From Hoyosella levis (GTDB lineage: Bacteria > Actinomycetota > Actinomycetes > Mycobacteriales > Mycobacteriaceae), in contig NZ_BQYM01000012.1 in assembly GCF_026008515.1 (NCBI RefSeq), forward strand, positions 1 to 64,000: a stretch of 64,000 bases of DNA, read 5' to 3'. The stretch's first letter is position 1. Each line of letters begins with the position of its first letter. The notes below the pieces were generated by a model. The model did no database searches. It was not told the DNA's origin and saw nothing but the letters and a program-made list of their open reading frames with translations. Below are positions 35,618 through 43,797 of this stretch, in pieces. Position numbers and translations under genes: made by a program.

Positions 35618-36211
35618 ATGAGCACAACCACACCCCGCAAGGTCGGAGTCGTCTACGACTGGGAGAACACCATCCGCACCTCTACCGACGTCCGCCCCTA
35701 CGGCCACGACCACCGGTGCCGCCAGACCGACCCCCTGGCCCTGGCCCACATCCTCGTCGAGCGCGCCGGGGCAGGACTCGGGGTCCGCGCAGAGCTGGCA
35801 CAAGTCTTCATCGCCGCGGGCATCCATTCCCCCTTCCAGAACCGGCGCCAATGGCAGGCCCGGCACTACGAGGCACGCCGCTGGAACAGCCACAAGCTCA
35901 TCCACGCCGAGACCCGCGAGCTGGTCTACGGCGAGGGAACCTGCCGGGAGAGCGCGGCCATCGACCAACTTGTCGCCGACAAGACCCTCGAGCTCTCCCG
36001 CAGCAGCGAGCTCGACCTGCTGATCGTGTTCACCAACGACAGGGGCATCGCGCGCGCCACCCACGATGCGTTCCGCTTCGGGCGCTGCAAGATCAACGCC
36101 GCAACCTGGTCGGACAAGCCCAGCGTCCTGTTCCGCAAGGGCCTCTACGTCCACCACCTGACCGAGCAGGACTACCTGCGCAGCTCGACCCCGTCGCCCA
36201 TCGCGGCGTAG
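35618..36211 (+). CDS. NYN-domain (PIN-like) putative ribonuclease
   Basis: 197 aa. The start KVGVVYDWENTIRTS has the Asp and Asn of NYN domains (D-x-E-N); SSELDLLIVFTNDRGIARA supplies further conserved acidic residues of this PIN-like fold. NYN proteins are metal-dependent RNases in several processing and defence systems. The ATG follows GGAAGGACC. The preceding hypothetical gene may be its partner. Confidence 0.7.
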   Translation: MSTTTPRKVGVVYDWENTIRTSTDVRPYGHDHRCRQTDPLALAHILVERAGAGLGVRAELAQVFIAAGIHSPFQNRRQWQARHYEARRWNSHKLIHAETRELVYGEGTCRESAAIDQLVADKTLELSRSSELDLLIVFTNDRGIARATHDAFRFGRCKINAATWSDKPSVLFRKGLYVHHLTEQDYLRSSTPSPIAA

Positions 36212-36240
36212 CGCACCCCGGCACCACCACCGATGGCCCG

Positions 36241-37245
36241 CTAGCCCCTGGGGCCATCGGTGGTGGCCGCCACCACCGAACGGAGGAAGCGACGGCGCTG
36301 GCGCTCGCCGGCCTGCCCCGCCGCACCCATGGTGACCTCCAGCGTCCTGCGCAACGGATGCGGGGAACAAGCGATCGCATCATTGCGCCGAGCCAGCCGC
36401 CCGATCTCGTCCTCCGTGGGCGGGCGCGCTCCCTTCGACAGGTTGCACGGAGCGCACGCCAGCACGAGATTCCACACATGATTGAGGTCCGGGCCACGCC
36501 AGCTTCCCGTCCGCATCCACGCGAACGGGAACACGTGATCGACATGCACGTCCGGCCCCAGCGACGCGAAGTCCTTGCGGCAATAGAAGCACTCTCCATG
36601 CTGGAATCCCGCGATGCCCCCGCGCAACGAGGTCACCGCGACCCGCCGCGCGGGGGCGACCAACACGCCCTTCTCCGCATCGACTGCCATTCCGGAACCG
36701 ACCAGGCCACGGCCTATCCCCGCGTCGAACGAGGCCTCGACGATCGACCATCGTGAATCAAGCTCCTCGGCAAGCACTCCCGAGCCAGGGGCCAAGTCAC
36801 GCAGCTCCGGCGAGAACCGCACCACTCGCCGAGCGCCGCGCCCCTCGAGCTCGTAGAACGAATGAGCCACCCGTCCCAGATCACGGAGATTATGGAACTT
36901 CTGCATGACCATCCCCGGCATCGAGCTCATCGCGGCATCGACGAGAAGCTCGCTCGGTCCGCCCTGCTCGCGGGACGCATCACGCTCGCGCGCGAGGACT
37001 GACAGGAAGTCCTGCTCGCCGAGCTCCACCGCGGACGGAGCCTGGCTAGCGGGGGAGGGGCGCTCGAGCATCCTCGCCGAATACGCTGTGGCCAGGTTCC
37101 GCAACGACACGGCCTCGGCACCACTGCTGGCGAGGTCGAGCAGGGCGGCGCCCAGCGCGAACTTGTAGGTCCTGGTATTGACCCCCATCAGGATCGCCAG
37201 GCGCCAGGAAGTACGCGCAGTGGGCTCGTCGCGGTAGAACTGCAT
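36241..37245 (-). CDS. HNH-endonuclease domain protein
   Basis: 334 aa. The C-terminal third holds an HNH domain with zinc-binding cysteines: CFYCRKDF, VHVDHVFPF, LNHVWNLVLACAPCN. The N-terminal ~220 residues are unassigned. It is divergent from the MazG-like gene 30 bp away, with a shared promoter. Such HNH proteins of about 330 aa with N-terminal helical parts occur in actinobacterial accessory regions; a defence role is possible. ATG 37245 gives the start MQFYRDEPTART. Confidence 0.75.
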   Translation of the reverse strand: MQFYRDEPTARTSWRLAILMGVNTRTYKFALGAALLDLASSGAEAVSLRNLATAYSARMLERPSPASQAPSAVELGEQDFLSVLARERDASREQGGPSELLVDAAMSSMPGMVMQKFHNLRDLGRVAHSFYELEGRGARRVVRFSPELRDLAPGSGVLAEELDSRWSIVEASFDAGIGRGLVGSGMAVDAEKGVLVAPARRVAVTSLRGGIAGFQHGECFYCRKDFASLGPDVHVDHVFPFAWMRTGSWRGPDLNHVWNLVLACAPCNLSKGARPPTEDEIGRLARRNDAIACSPHPLRRTLEVTMGAAGQAGERQRRRFLRSVVAATTDGPRG

Positions 37246-37275
37246 GATCCAAGTATGCAAAGGAGCACCGACAGC

Positions 37276-37584
37276 ATGGGCAAGCTGGTCCGCGACAAGA
37301 TCCCCGCCATCATCCGAGCGAGTGGCGGAGATCCGGTCACCAGGGTGCTGGGCGCCCGCGAGTACGAGCAGGCACTACGCGACAAGCTCGTCGAGGAGAC
37401 CACCGAGCTGCGCGAAGCCGACACCGCGGACGATCGGATCGCCGAGGCCGCCGATGTCCTCGAGGTCCTCACAGCCCTCGTAGCCCTCGACGGCCACGAT
37501 CTCGCCGACATCGTCGAGGCAGCCCGGCACAAAGCCGCCCACCGCGGAGGATTCGTCGATCGCACATGGCTCGAGCAGGCATGA
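37276..37584 (+). CDS. MazG-like pyrophosphohydrolase
   Basis: 102 aa, begins MGKLVRDKIPAIIRASG; contains the KLVEETTELRE and EAADVLEVLTAL motifs of the all-alpha NTP pyrophosphohydrolase (MazG/HisE-like) fold, with acidic residues that bind Mg2+. Small stand-alone enzymes with the LVRDKIP start hydrolyse nucleoside triphosphates and occur on phages and plasmids. AGGAG ten bases upstream supports the ATG at 37276. It overlaps the next small frame by ATGA. Confidence 0.85.
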   Translation: MGKLVRDKIPAIIRASGGDPVTRVLGAREYEQALRDKLVEETTELREADTADDRIAEAADVLEVLTALVALDGHDLADIVEAARHKAAHRGGFVDRTWLEQA

Positions 37585-37781
37585 GCACCCCCGATGGCTC
37601 CTGGCGGCTCGGGGCCAGCGCGCCGACCAGCATGGAGTTCCACGACACCCGGCAAAGCAACTCGTGCGGCCTGGAGATCGCTCGAAAACCACGGCCCATG
37701 ACCGTAGTACTTGCGACTTGGCAGCCCCAAGCGGCTACGTGGCGCGGATGTGACAAGGTCTGGCTTGCTGCGATGCCTTGA
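37581..37781 (+). CDS. Possible small protein
   Basis: 66-codon frame starting MSTPDGSWRLGASAP, with its start overlapping the MazG-like stop (ATGA). No recognised domain. The overlap is the only evidence for translation; it could be a chance frame. Confidence 0.3.
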   Translation: MSTPDGSWRLGASAPTSMEFHDTRQSNSCGLEIARKPRPMTVVLATWQPQAATWRGCDKVWLAAMP

Positions 37782-37924
37782 TGGACACGTTGCCGGGGCT
37801 GCTCGCCAGTCGCGCTAGCGCAGAGGTAACGCGGAGCACACCTCCGGCGATATACGGCTACAATACGCGTTGATCTCGCCGCCAAGTCAGCGAGACTTGG
37901 GGCCGCAACAGGGGGAGCAAGTGC

Positions 37925-39037
37925 ATGCCGCGCGCATCAACCATGGTAGGTATCGGGGCCGCGGTCCTTCTTGCCGGCGGGCTCGTGATCACACCGACAG
38001 TCGAGGAAGAGCCCAGCAGCGCGGCGGTGGAAACCACGCAGTCCCAGACCACCACGCCAACGCCTGCACCGACCACTACCAGCGCACCGCCGGCGACCAC
38101 TGAGGCACGTGCCGATGATGCGCAAGCCAGCAGCCGCGACAGCGGCAACCGCATCCCCGATGATGCACCGGACGAGCTGCGCCGCGCCTACCAGCAGCTC
38201 GCCTCGCTCGAGGTCAAGGGCCGCGCCCCCAAGACCGGGTACGACCGCGACCTGTTCGGACCGTCCTGGACCGATGACGTGAGCGTCGAGGCCGGCCGCA
38301 ACGGGTGCGATACCCGCAACGACATCCTGCGCCGCGACCTCGACAACATCATCATCAAGTACAACAGCAATGGATGCGCCGTGCAGTCAGGCACCCTCGA
38401 CGGCCCCTACACCGGCCAGGCGATCTCCTTCGAGCGGGGCGGCGACACCACCGATGTGCACATCGACCACGTCGTAGCGCTGTCCGACGCATGGCAGAAG
38501 GGCGCCCAGCAATGGAGCCCGTCCACGCGGCAGGACTTCGCCAACGACCCGCGCAACCTCCTCGCTGTCGATGGCGGAGCGAACATGCAGAAATCCGACG
38601 GTGACGCCGCGACCTGGCTTCCCGCGAACAAGGCATTCCGCTGCACGATGGTCGCGATGCAGGTCAACGTGAAGGCCAACTATGGGCTGTGGGTGACCCA
38701 GGCCGAGCACGACGCGATCGAGCGGGTGCTCGACTCGTGCGAGGGGATCTCCTTCCCGGGACCGGTCCCCGGGATGATGCGCGACCGCGAGGCCGAGCCC
38801 CCAGTTCCCGTCCGCGCGCCAGAGCCGGAGCCGGTGTACACGCCGGAGCCGGAGCCTGTCTATACCCCAGCACCCGAGCCGGTGTACACGCCGCCGCCAG
38901 CCCCCGCGCCATCCAGCGTCTATTACGCGAACTGCAGCGCGGTCAAGGCGGCCGGAGCCGCTCCGATCCGTATCGGTGAACCCGGGTACAGCACCAAGCT
39001 CGACCGCGATGGCGACGGCATCGGCTGCGAGAACTAG
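37925..39037 (+). CDS. Secreted HNH nuclease with Excalibur domain
   Basis: 370 aa. An N-terminal signal or membrane anchor (GIGAAVLLAGGLVITP) is followed by a Thr/Pro/Ala-rich linker. The HNH (DUF1524/GmrSD C-terminal-like) domain has VHIDHVVALSDAWQKGA, DPRNLLAVDGGANMQK and NKAFRCTMVAMQ. Three PEPEPVYTP-type repeats form a wall-spanning linker, and the end is an Excalibur Ca-binding motif (YYANCSAVKAAG, then DRDGDGIGCEN). It is probably an exported nuclease acting at or outside the cell surface, on incoming DNA or in nutrition. A small membrane protein follows at 17 bp. Confidence 0.88.
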   Translation: MPRASTMVGIGAAVLLAGGLVITPTVEEEPSSAAVETTQSQTTTPTPAPTTTSAPPATTEARADDAQASSRDSGNRIPDDAPDELRRAYQQLASLEVKGRAPKTGYDRDLFGPSWTDDVSVEAGRNGCDTRNDILRRDLDNIIIKYNSNGCAVQSGTLDGPYTGQAISFERGGDTTDVHIDHVVALSDAWQKGAQQWSPSTRQDFANDPRNLLAVDGGANMQKSDGDAATWLPANKAFRCTMVAMQVNVKANYGLWVTQAEHDAIERVLDSCEGISFPGPVPGMMRDREAEPPVPVRAPEPEPVYTPEPEPVYTPAPEPVYTPPPAPAPSSVYYANCSAVKAAGAAPIRIGEPGYSTKLDRDGDGIGCEN

Positions 39038-39054
39038 AAAGAGAGGAAACCACC

Positions 39055-39297
39055 ATGATCGGAAAGCTCCTTGCCGCGCTGTCCTGGACCGGATTGGTCT
39101 TCTTCGGCCTGGCGACTTTGGGCGGAGTGGTTGCGTGGCTGGGCGAGGGTGACCCGGCAGGACCTGGGATGACGATGGTAATGCTGTCGTTCACGATGCT
39201 GTTCGGGTTCTTCCTGCTGCGCCGTCGCGAGAACAGGGCCAAGGCGATTGCCAGCACCGCGCAAGCGCCGGTTCACCCAGGCAGTGATCGATACTGA
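39055..39297 (+). CDS. Small two-helix membrane protein
   Basis: 80 aa with two hydrophobic helices (LLAALSWTGLVFFGLATLGG and MTMVMLSFTMLFGFFLL) and a basic tail. The ribosome site AGAGAGGAAACC is good and it begins 17 bp after the secreted nuclease gene, so they are co-transcribed. It may anchor, export or protect against the nuclease; no family recognised. The 39298-39485 gap shows nothing else. Confidence 0.6.
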   Translation: MIGKLLAALSWTGLVFFGLATLGGVVAWLGEGDPAGPGMTMVMLSFTMLFGFFLLRRRENRAKAIASTAQAPVHPGSDRY

Positions 39298-39485
39298 ACC
39301 ACGAGGCGAAACGACCAGGGCAGAGTCTCCTTCTGGGTATTCTCTGCCGACCGACCTGAACCCAGGTCTCGCCAGGCCCTCGGTCCGGCATCGGCCGCCT
39401 GCCGTAGGCAATGCTGGTAGCCGGGCACCGGCCTAGGATCTAAACAACAGCAACGCAGAGACTGCGAGACCCGAGAAGGTAGGCC

Positions 39486-39974
39486 ATGACCAACACGGCA
39501 ACCACTGGGAACGGCGTCTGGATGTTCGTCAACAACCCGCACGTCACGACGGGATGGCCGGATCCACACGGCATCAGCGACTCCTACGACATCGTGACTG
39601 CGCCGGATACGGAAAGCTATTCGGTTGGACGGGGCATCAAGCTGATCGGCCCCGGCGATATCGGACTGGTGTACCGGGCTGACCGAGGCGCGCAGATGAG
39701 GAAGAAGGGCAAGATCGTTGCGGTTGCCCGCATAACCTCAACGCCACAGGAAGCCAGCGACGGAAACACCTACGTCGAGTGGGAGCTCTGTAGGCTCCCA
39801 CCGGAGGCATGGATCGATGAACAGCAAATGCTGGCCTCTGGGAACTGGACCTATGATGTGCGCCCATTTGGTGGAAGCCACCAAGCGCCAGCAAGCAGGG
39901 TCAGGCCCGATCAGTGGGAGTGGCTGAAGAGAACCTTGCCGAGCGCGGTCGTCGATTGGTTGAAGATGCCGTAG
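39486..39974 (+). CDS. Hypothetical protein, possibly EVE/PUA-like
   Basis: 162 aa. The pattern WMFVNNPHVTTGW, then SYSVGRGIKLIGPGDIGLVYRADRG and KGKIVAVARITSTPQEA recalls EVE domains (PUA-like fold), which read modified bases, but the similarity is weak. C-terminal VRPDQWEWLKRTLP is also seen in stand-alone proteins of this kind. It lies in the accessory region upstream of the reverse transcriptase, on the same strand. Confidence 0.45.
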   Translation: MTNTATTGNGVWMFVNNPHVTTGWPDPHGISDSYDIVTAPDTESYSVGRGIKLIGPGDIGLVYRADRGAQMRKKGKIVAVARITSTPQEASDGNTYVEWELCRLPPEAWIDEQQMLASGNWTYDVRPFGGSHQAPASRVRPDQWEWLKRTLPSAVVDWLKMP

Positions 39975-40152
39975 CCTGCCGGTCCACTGCATGGTCGGTG
40001 CCACCGCAGCGGCAACACGCGGCTACTTCGCTGCCGTCGCGCCTCGGCTCAATGCCAGGCAAGGCCGCTCCCGACACTGAGACACTCCTTGCGCGAGCAA
40101 CAGATCGCTGGTGGCATGAGGTGATCCACAAATATAGCCGATAACATATATT

Positions 40153-40347
40153 ATGTCATATACAGTGTGGATGCCGGAGGTCGACCGATGGCCAGCACGC
40201 CGCGATGGGTTGCGCGGTGCGTATCAAGGAGCCGACGCAGAGCGAGCATTTTGGCGGGGAGCCTGTCGACAGCCTGACGATCATGCGCTGGAAGTTGTGG
40301 TGTGGCTGTCCCGATCGGCCTACGGGGACATGATGTTTGACCGATGA
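40153..40347 (+). CDS. Possible small protein upstream of the reverse transcriptase
   Basis: 64-codon frame, MSYTVWMPEVDRWPARR to SAYGDMMFDR, preceded by an AT-rich segment with a short palindrome ACATA-TAT-TATGT (40144-40156) that could be a promoter. No family recognised and no good ribosome site, so it may be a chance frame. The rest of 39975-40400 holds nothing else I can support. Confidence 0.25.
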   Translation: MSYTVWMPEVDRWPARRDGLRGAYQGADAERAFWRGACRQPDDHALEVVVWLSRSAYGDMMFDR

Positions 40348-40399
40348 CTCCGCGAAACCGTCGTTCGTGAACCAACGTAGAGCGCGGGCTTCTCGAGAG

Positions 40400-40580
40400 T
40401 AGAATCTAGAGTAGGTTCCCAGAGGGACTAGGCATCGAGCCGATTTGGAGCAGATCACGGTTGATCACCACCTGCCCCAGTGGGGCCGTCTTCGCAAGTT
40501 GACTGCCCGCGTGAAGCACATTTTGCCTGGACTCGAAGCCGGAGTTGGGGCTGGGCGCACCGCTCAGCCCCAACTTTTTT
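40400..40580 (+). ncRNA. Candidate structured RNA preceding the reverse transcriptase
   Basis: The ~180 bp directly upstream of the RT contain short perfect stem-loops, GATCA-CGGT-TGATC (40453-40466) and GCCCC-AGT-GGGGC (40474-40486), and end in an intrinsic-terminator hairpin with six T (40543-40580). A TAGAAT at about 40401 could be a -10 box. Retrons and several defence RTs carry their template RNA in this place. The boundaries are guesses, and the region can also be read as an open frame continuous with the RT. Confidence 0.4.
40543..40580 (+). terminator. Strong intrinsic terminator-like hairpin just before the RT start
   Basis: Perfect 11-bp stem AGTTGGGGCTG / CAGCCCCAACT with a short loop, followed by TTTTTT ending two bases before the ATG at 40583. 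It would end a short upstream transcript and limit RT expression to read-through. Confidence 0.75.
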
Positions 40581-40582
40581 CG

Positions 40583-42139
40583 ATGACGAAAGAGATTCTT
40601 GTGTGGTGGGAGCTTGATCAGCGGGTCCGCGAGGCGTCGATCCGCCTCATCGAAGAGCATGAGACGTACGCGAAGTCCGTCTATGATGAGAACACTCGGC
40701 GCCGTAGGCGCAGCTCTGGAACCCCCGCGATGCTCCCAGTCAGGCGCCCAGAGACGTGGAATCTCGATCCTGGTTTCAACCCCTATATCGTCCGATCCCG
40801 GCATCGGCGCATCGCCCATGCGATTGCAGGGCGGCTAAGGGACCGAAGCTACTCCCCCAGGCCTCCGGCTGGATTCAGCGTCCCCAAACCGTCCGGTGGT
40901 GAGCGGGTCGTGAGTACATTCCAGATCGCAGACGAAGTGATCTCCAACCGTCTGTTTCGATCTTTGATGAGGAAGAACCTCGGACGGCTGAGCGCACGGG
41001 CGTACGCCTACCGGCCTGATCTCGGTCCACACGATGCTATTTCCTACGTCTCTACTGAATTTAAACGGGAGCACCGTTTGTTCGTTGCGGAGTACGACTT
41101 TAGCAAGTTTTTCGACACGGTTGACCATGGATTTCTACTAGAAACGCTCGATACGATGGGAATCGTGAGAACCCCGCTTGAGCAGCATATAATCGAACGC
41201 TTCCTTGAAGCCCCTGAAGCATTGGTCGAAACAGCAGGCAACCCCGTCTCCGGGCCACCGCGAAGGCAGGGTATTCCACAAGGAACATCTGTGAGTCTTT
41301 TCCTCGCCAATGTTGCTGCATCTGAACTTGACCGTGCCCTAGAGAGAATTGGTGTAGGTTTCGTCCGATATGCGGATGATACCTTGATATGGGGCACGGA
41401 CTACGGGCGCGTTAGTGAGGCTGCCTCCATTCTTTACGAAGCATCAAGCCGAATCGGCTCTCCGATAAACTCGGGGAAGAGCCTGGGTATAAGGCTGCTA
41501 TCCAAGGAGGAGACCGTTCATGTCGAGATGTCCTCGACAAAGAGTGTTGACTACCTGGGTCATTGCATCGGATTACGCAAAGTGCGCATGAAAGATTCTT
41601 CGGTCGATCGCATTAAAAAAAGGATCGGCGATCTGATATTTACCAATCTAATTCTTGAGCCACTTAACGGAACGCAGCAAGAAAGTCGCCTTAGTGATGT
41701 TGATCGAGACTATGTAACTTTAATCTGGCAGCTCCGTCGTTACCTCTACGGTCCGCTAACTGAGAAGGATGTTCGCCGGTTTCAGGCAGGCGCGATTCCG
41801 CCGATGGCCTTCGAAGGGGTCATGTCGTTCTTTCCTCTGATGGACGATGATGACAGTCTCCGCGAGCTTGATGAGTGGATCGCGGCACGCCTCTGGCTCG
41901 CGATGAGAAAGCGAGCTCGCCTACTCCGTGCGACTGGTTTGGCGGTCCCGCTCCCTCATGCGATTCCGAAGCATCAACTGATCGGCTTCACCTCAAAGTC
42001 CTCGCGCACCGGCGACACTGTGGACTTGCGGATGCCTAGTCTTCGCAAGATCGCAAGGGTCATTAGACTGGCAGTCTCCACTCACGGTCTTGGTGTTGTC
42101 TCGGGCCAAGCGCCCCTCTATCTCTACGGCGAGGACTAG
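40583..42139 (+). CDS. Reverse transcriptase of unassigned class (possible defence RT)
   Basis: 518-aa RNA-directed DNA polymerase. Catalytic-domain motifs: fingers with FSVPKPSGGERVVST (~98-112), YDFSKFFDTVDH (171-182, first catalytic Asp), GIPQGTSVSLFLANV (230-244), the active-site YADD (263-266), NSGKSLGIRLL, and VDYLGHCIGL. The C-terminal ~150 residues include a helical thumb-like LDEWIAARLWLAMRKRARLL reminiscent of the maturase thumb, but no maturase, HNH or intron structure follows. It lacks the VTG motif of retron RTs and the altered motif of diversity-generating RTs. The gene is AT-richer than its surroundings, a sign of transfer. ATG 40583 directly follows a terminator hairpin; a TTG-started frame from 40445 is the alternative. 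A phage-defence role is inferred from class and context. Confidence 0.88.
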   Translation: MTKEILVWWELDQRVREASIRLIEEHETYAKSVYDENTRRRRRSSGTPAMLPVRRPETWNLDPGFNPYIVRSRHRRIAHAIAGRLRDRSYSPRPPAGFSVPKPSGGERVVSTFQIADEVISNRLFRSLMRKNLGRLSARAYAYRPDLGPHDAISYVSTEFKREHRLFVAEYDFSKFFDTVDHGFLLETLDTMGIVRTPLEQHIIERFLEAPEALVETAGNPVSGPPRRQGIPQGTSVSLFLANVAASELDRALERIGVGFVRYADDTLIWGTDYGRVSEAASILYEASSRIGSPINSGKSLGIRLLSKEETVHVEMSSTKSVDYLGHCIGLRKVRMKDSSVDRIKKRIGDLIFTNLILEPLNGTQQESRLSDVDRDYVTLIWQLRRYLYGPLTEKDVRRFQAGAIPPMAFEGVMSFFPLMDDDDSLRELDEWIAARLWLAMRKRARLLRATGLAVPLPHAIPKHQLIGFTSKSSRTGDTVDLRMPSLRKIARVIRLAVSTHGLGVVSGQAPLYLYGED

Positions 42140-42411
42140 CCTCTCCCACTCGCATGAGGCGAGCAAGCCCAATACCGCTGCCACGCGGACGAGGTCCAGC
42201 GACGGTGGGCGGAAATCCTGAGGCGGTGTGGCGGGCGGGCCCGCTCGCCGCGCTCGGTCGCGGCGAGCCAGGCGCGGACGAAGTCCACGCGGAAGGCCAG
42301 GGGGAACTTGCGGGCGCCGCTGGCGGTGCAGCCGGGCGGGGCAAGTAGTGCCTCATAGAGTGGTGTCGAGCGGTGACCGAGATCGTCGATTGCCACGAAC
42401 AGCGCGGTCAC
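42136..42411 (-). pseudogene. Possible fragment of a transposase helix-turn-helix gene
   Basis: The minus-strand frame contains GARKFPLAFRVDFVRAW and ATERGERAR, resembling the N-terminal helix-turn-helix part of IS transposases; a later LRIS..RRWTS pattern appears shifted. No complete gene and no ends. Weak evidence. Confidence 0.25.
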
Positions 42412-42417
42412 CGTGTG

Positions 42418-42540
42418 GTCCGTCGGCTATCCCAAGTCCTGGCCGACGCGTCTGCCGATCTGACGCGTCAGCTTCTGCAAGCATTGGTCAACGCTCTGTT
42501 GTCCGCCGGCGCGGTCCCCGGCAGGCGATGTGGCGAGGGA
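42418..42540 (+). pseudogene. Remnant of an IS256-family transposase N-terminus
   Basis: VLADASADLTRQLLQALVNALLSAGA is the typical start of IS256-family (Mutator-like) transposases (consensus-like ADLxRxLLxxxxxALMSAEAD). After it the frame degenerates (VPGRRCGEG in place of AVCGAxYGE) and the GNAT gene begins. Only this scrap remains, marking a former insertion sequence between the RT and the acetyltransferases. Confidence 0.5.
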
Positions 42541-42555
42541 AAAGGGAGTGTTCAC

Positions 42556-42969
42556 ATGATCCGTGCTCTCGACGAGGACGAGATGGTGGGTCCCGAGCTC
42601 GCCCACCTGGTATGGCTATCCACTGCGGCCAATGATGAGAAGCTGGGCAGGATCCTGCGCGAAGTGTTGCCGGGCCTCCTGCTCATCGGTGTGTTTGAGC
42701 ACCGCCGTCTCGTGGCCTTCGTGGCGCTGGACGCCGGTTCCGAGATGATCGTGATCAGGTATATCGCGGTCGATGAGAAATGGCAGGGGCGCGGGCATGG
42801 GCGCTCGCTCGTCAGCGCTGCCCGCGAGATGGTGCCTGGTCGAGGCCTCTGCGCGGAGACCGACGACGACGCTGTGGGCTTCTACCGGCGCATCGGGTTC
42901 ACCGTGACAGAAATGGCACGTGATCCGCGGTGGCCCGAGCGCCAGCGCTACGCTTGCGCGCTAGCGTAA
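42556..42969 (+). CDS. GNAT-family N-acetyltransferase
   Basis: 137 aa. Acetyl-CoA binding motif EKWQGRGHGRSLVSAA, preceded by VIRYIAVDE, and the C-terminal CAETDDDAVGFYRRIGFTV typical of GNAT enzymes. ATG 42556 has GGGAG nine bases upstream; longer in-frame starts run into the IS remnant. The substrate is unknown. The stop is followed by a GC-rich inverted repeat (42971-42992). Confidence 0.88.
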   Translation: MIRALDEDEMVGPELAHLVWLSTAANDEKLGRILREVLPGLLLIGVFEHRRLVAFVALDAGSEMIVIRYIAVDEKWQGRGHGRSLVSAAREMVPGRGLCAETDDDAVGFYRRIGFTVTEMARDPRWPERQRYACALA

Positions 42970-43163
42970 TCAGCGCGGGGCTGGCCCCGCTGGCGAATCT
43001 GGTTCGAGGGCGACACACTAACGGCATCACCCGATCATGAGATCGATTCGACACGTCACGATCGCCCCGCATCGGTCGGTGAGGTAGTGCGCGCACTGCT
43101 GGCACCGCAGCGCTTCGGGTCGCTACAACCGCGACGCCACGAGAGGCGGACTACGCTCGATCC

Positions 43164-43700
43164 GTGACCATCCCTGGCGACGAGGCCGATGCGTGCCATT
43201 CGACGGCGGAGCCATTCTCCCCGCCCGGCGAGCGTTCACGGAGGCCTCCGCTAGCGATCACCGGCGCGCCCGAGCCCATGGACGTGGCGAGGCTGCGCTG
43301 GCAGTGGGCCCGGGAGTCCGACCCGGGCATCGGGCTGTGGTCGCACGACCATGGCTTCATCGCGTCGGTTGAGCAATGGGCCAGCCAGGCGCATCGCACG
43401 GTCTGGACCGCGGGGTTCGCGGGGCATGCTGTCGGGATGGTGTGCATGACCGAGCATTCCCGCATGCCCAGCCCGCGGGCCGCAGCGGCGGGTCGCTGGG
43501 GCTATCTCGGGCACCTCTATGTCGATCCCGGCCACCGGGGGCACGGCATCGCGACCACGCTCGTCGAGCATGTCCTGCATGCTGCTGACCGCCGCGGCTA
43601 TAGCAAGGTCATCCTTTCTCCCACCGAGCGCTCCATCGCTGTCTATGAGCGGTGTGGCTTCTCCCGTCGCAACGATCTGATGATTCGCCGCCGCGCGTGA
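43164..43700 (+). CDS. GNAT-family N-acetyltransferase
   Basis: 178 aa with a ~35-residue unconserved N-terminus. The core contains LGHLYVDPGHRGHGIATTLVEHVL (acetyl-CoA loop RGHGIA) and SPTERSIAVYERCGFSRRNDLM. It is similar to acetyltransferases that modify amino acids or small antibiotics; the substrate is unknown. GTG start at 43164. It is not closely related to the preceding GNAT. Confidence 0.88.
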   Translation: MTIPGDEADACHSTAEPFSPPGERSRRPPLAITGAPEPMDVARLRWQWARESDPGIGLWSHDHGFIASVEQWASQAHRTVWTAGFAGHAVGMVCMTEHSRMPSPRAAAAGRWGYLGHLYVDPGHRGHGIATTLVEHVLHAADRRGYSKVILSPTERSIAVYERCGFSRRNDLMIRRRA

Positions 43701-43797
43701 TGGCCGAGCAGGGCTGTGCGGGGCGTCCGCCGAACCGGAGCGCGAGGGCTGGTCGTCATAACAGGCGCAAGGCGTCCTCGAGCATGCGGTGCCCTAC

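Noticed and set aside
39914-40144. 76-codon frame overlapping the EVE-like gene end
   Set aside because: Overlap in another frame with no conserved features.
40445-40582. N-terminal extension of the reverse transcriptase
   Set aside because: The segment contains a strong terminator-like hairpin and has no recognisable protein pattern; kept as a possible alternative start only.
40583-42139. Group II intron or retron assignment for the RT
   Set aside because: No intron 5' or 3' consensus or maturase/HNH tail is seen, and the VTG motif of retron RTs is missing.
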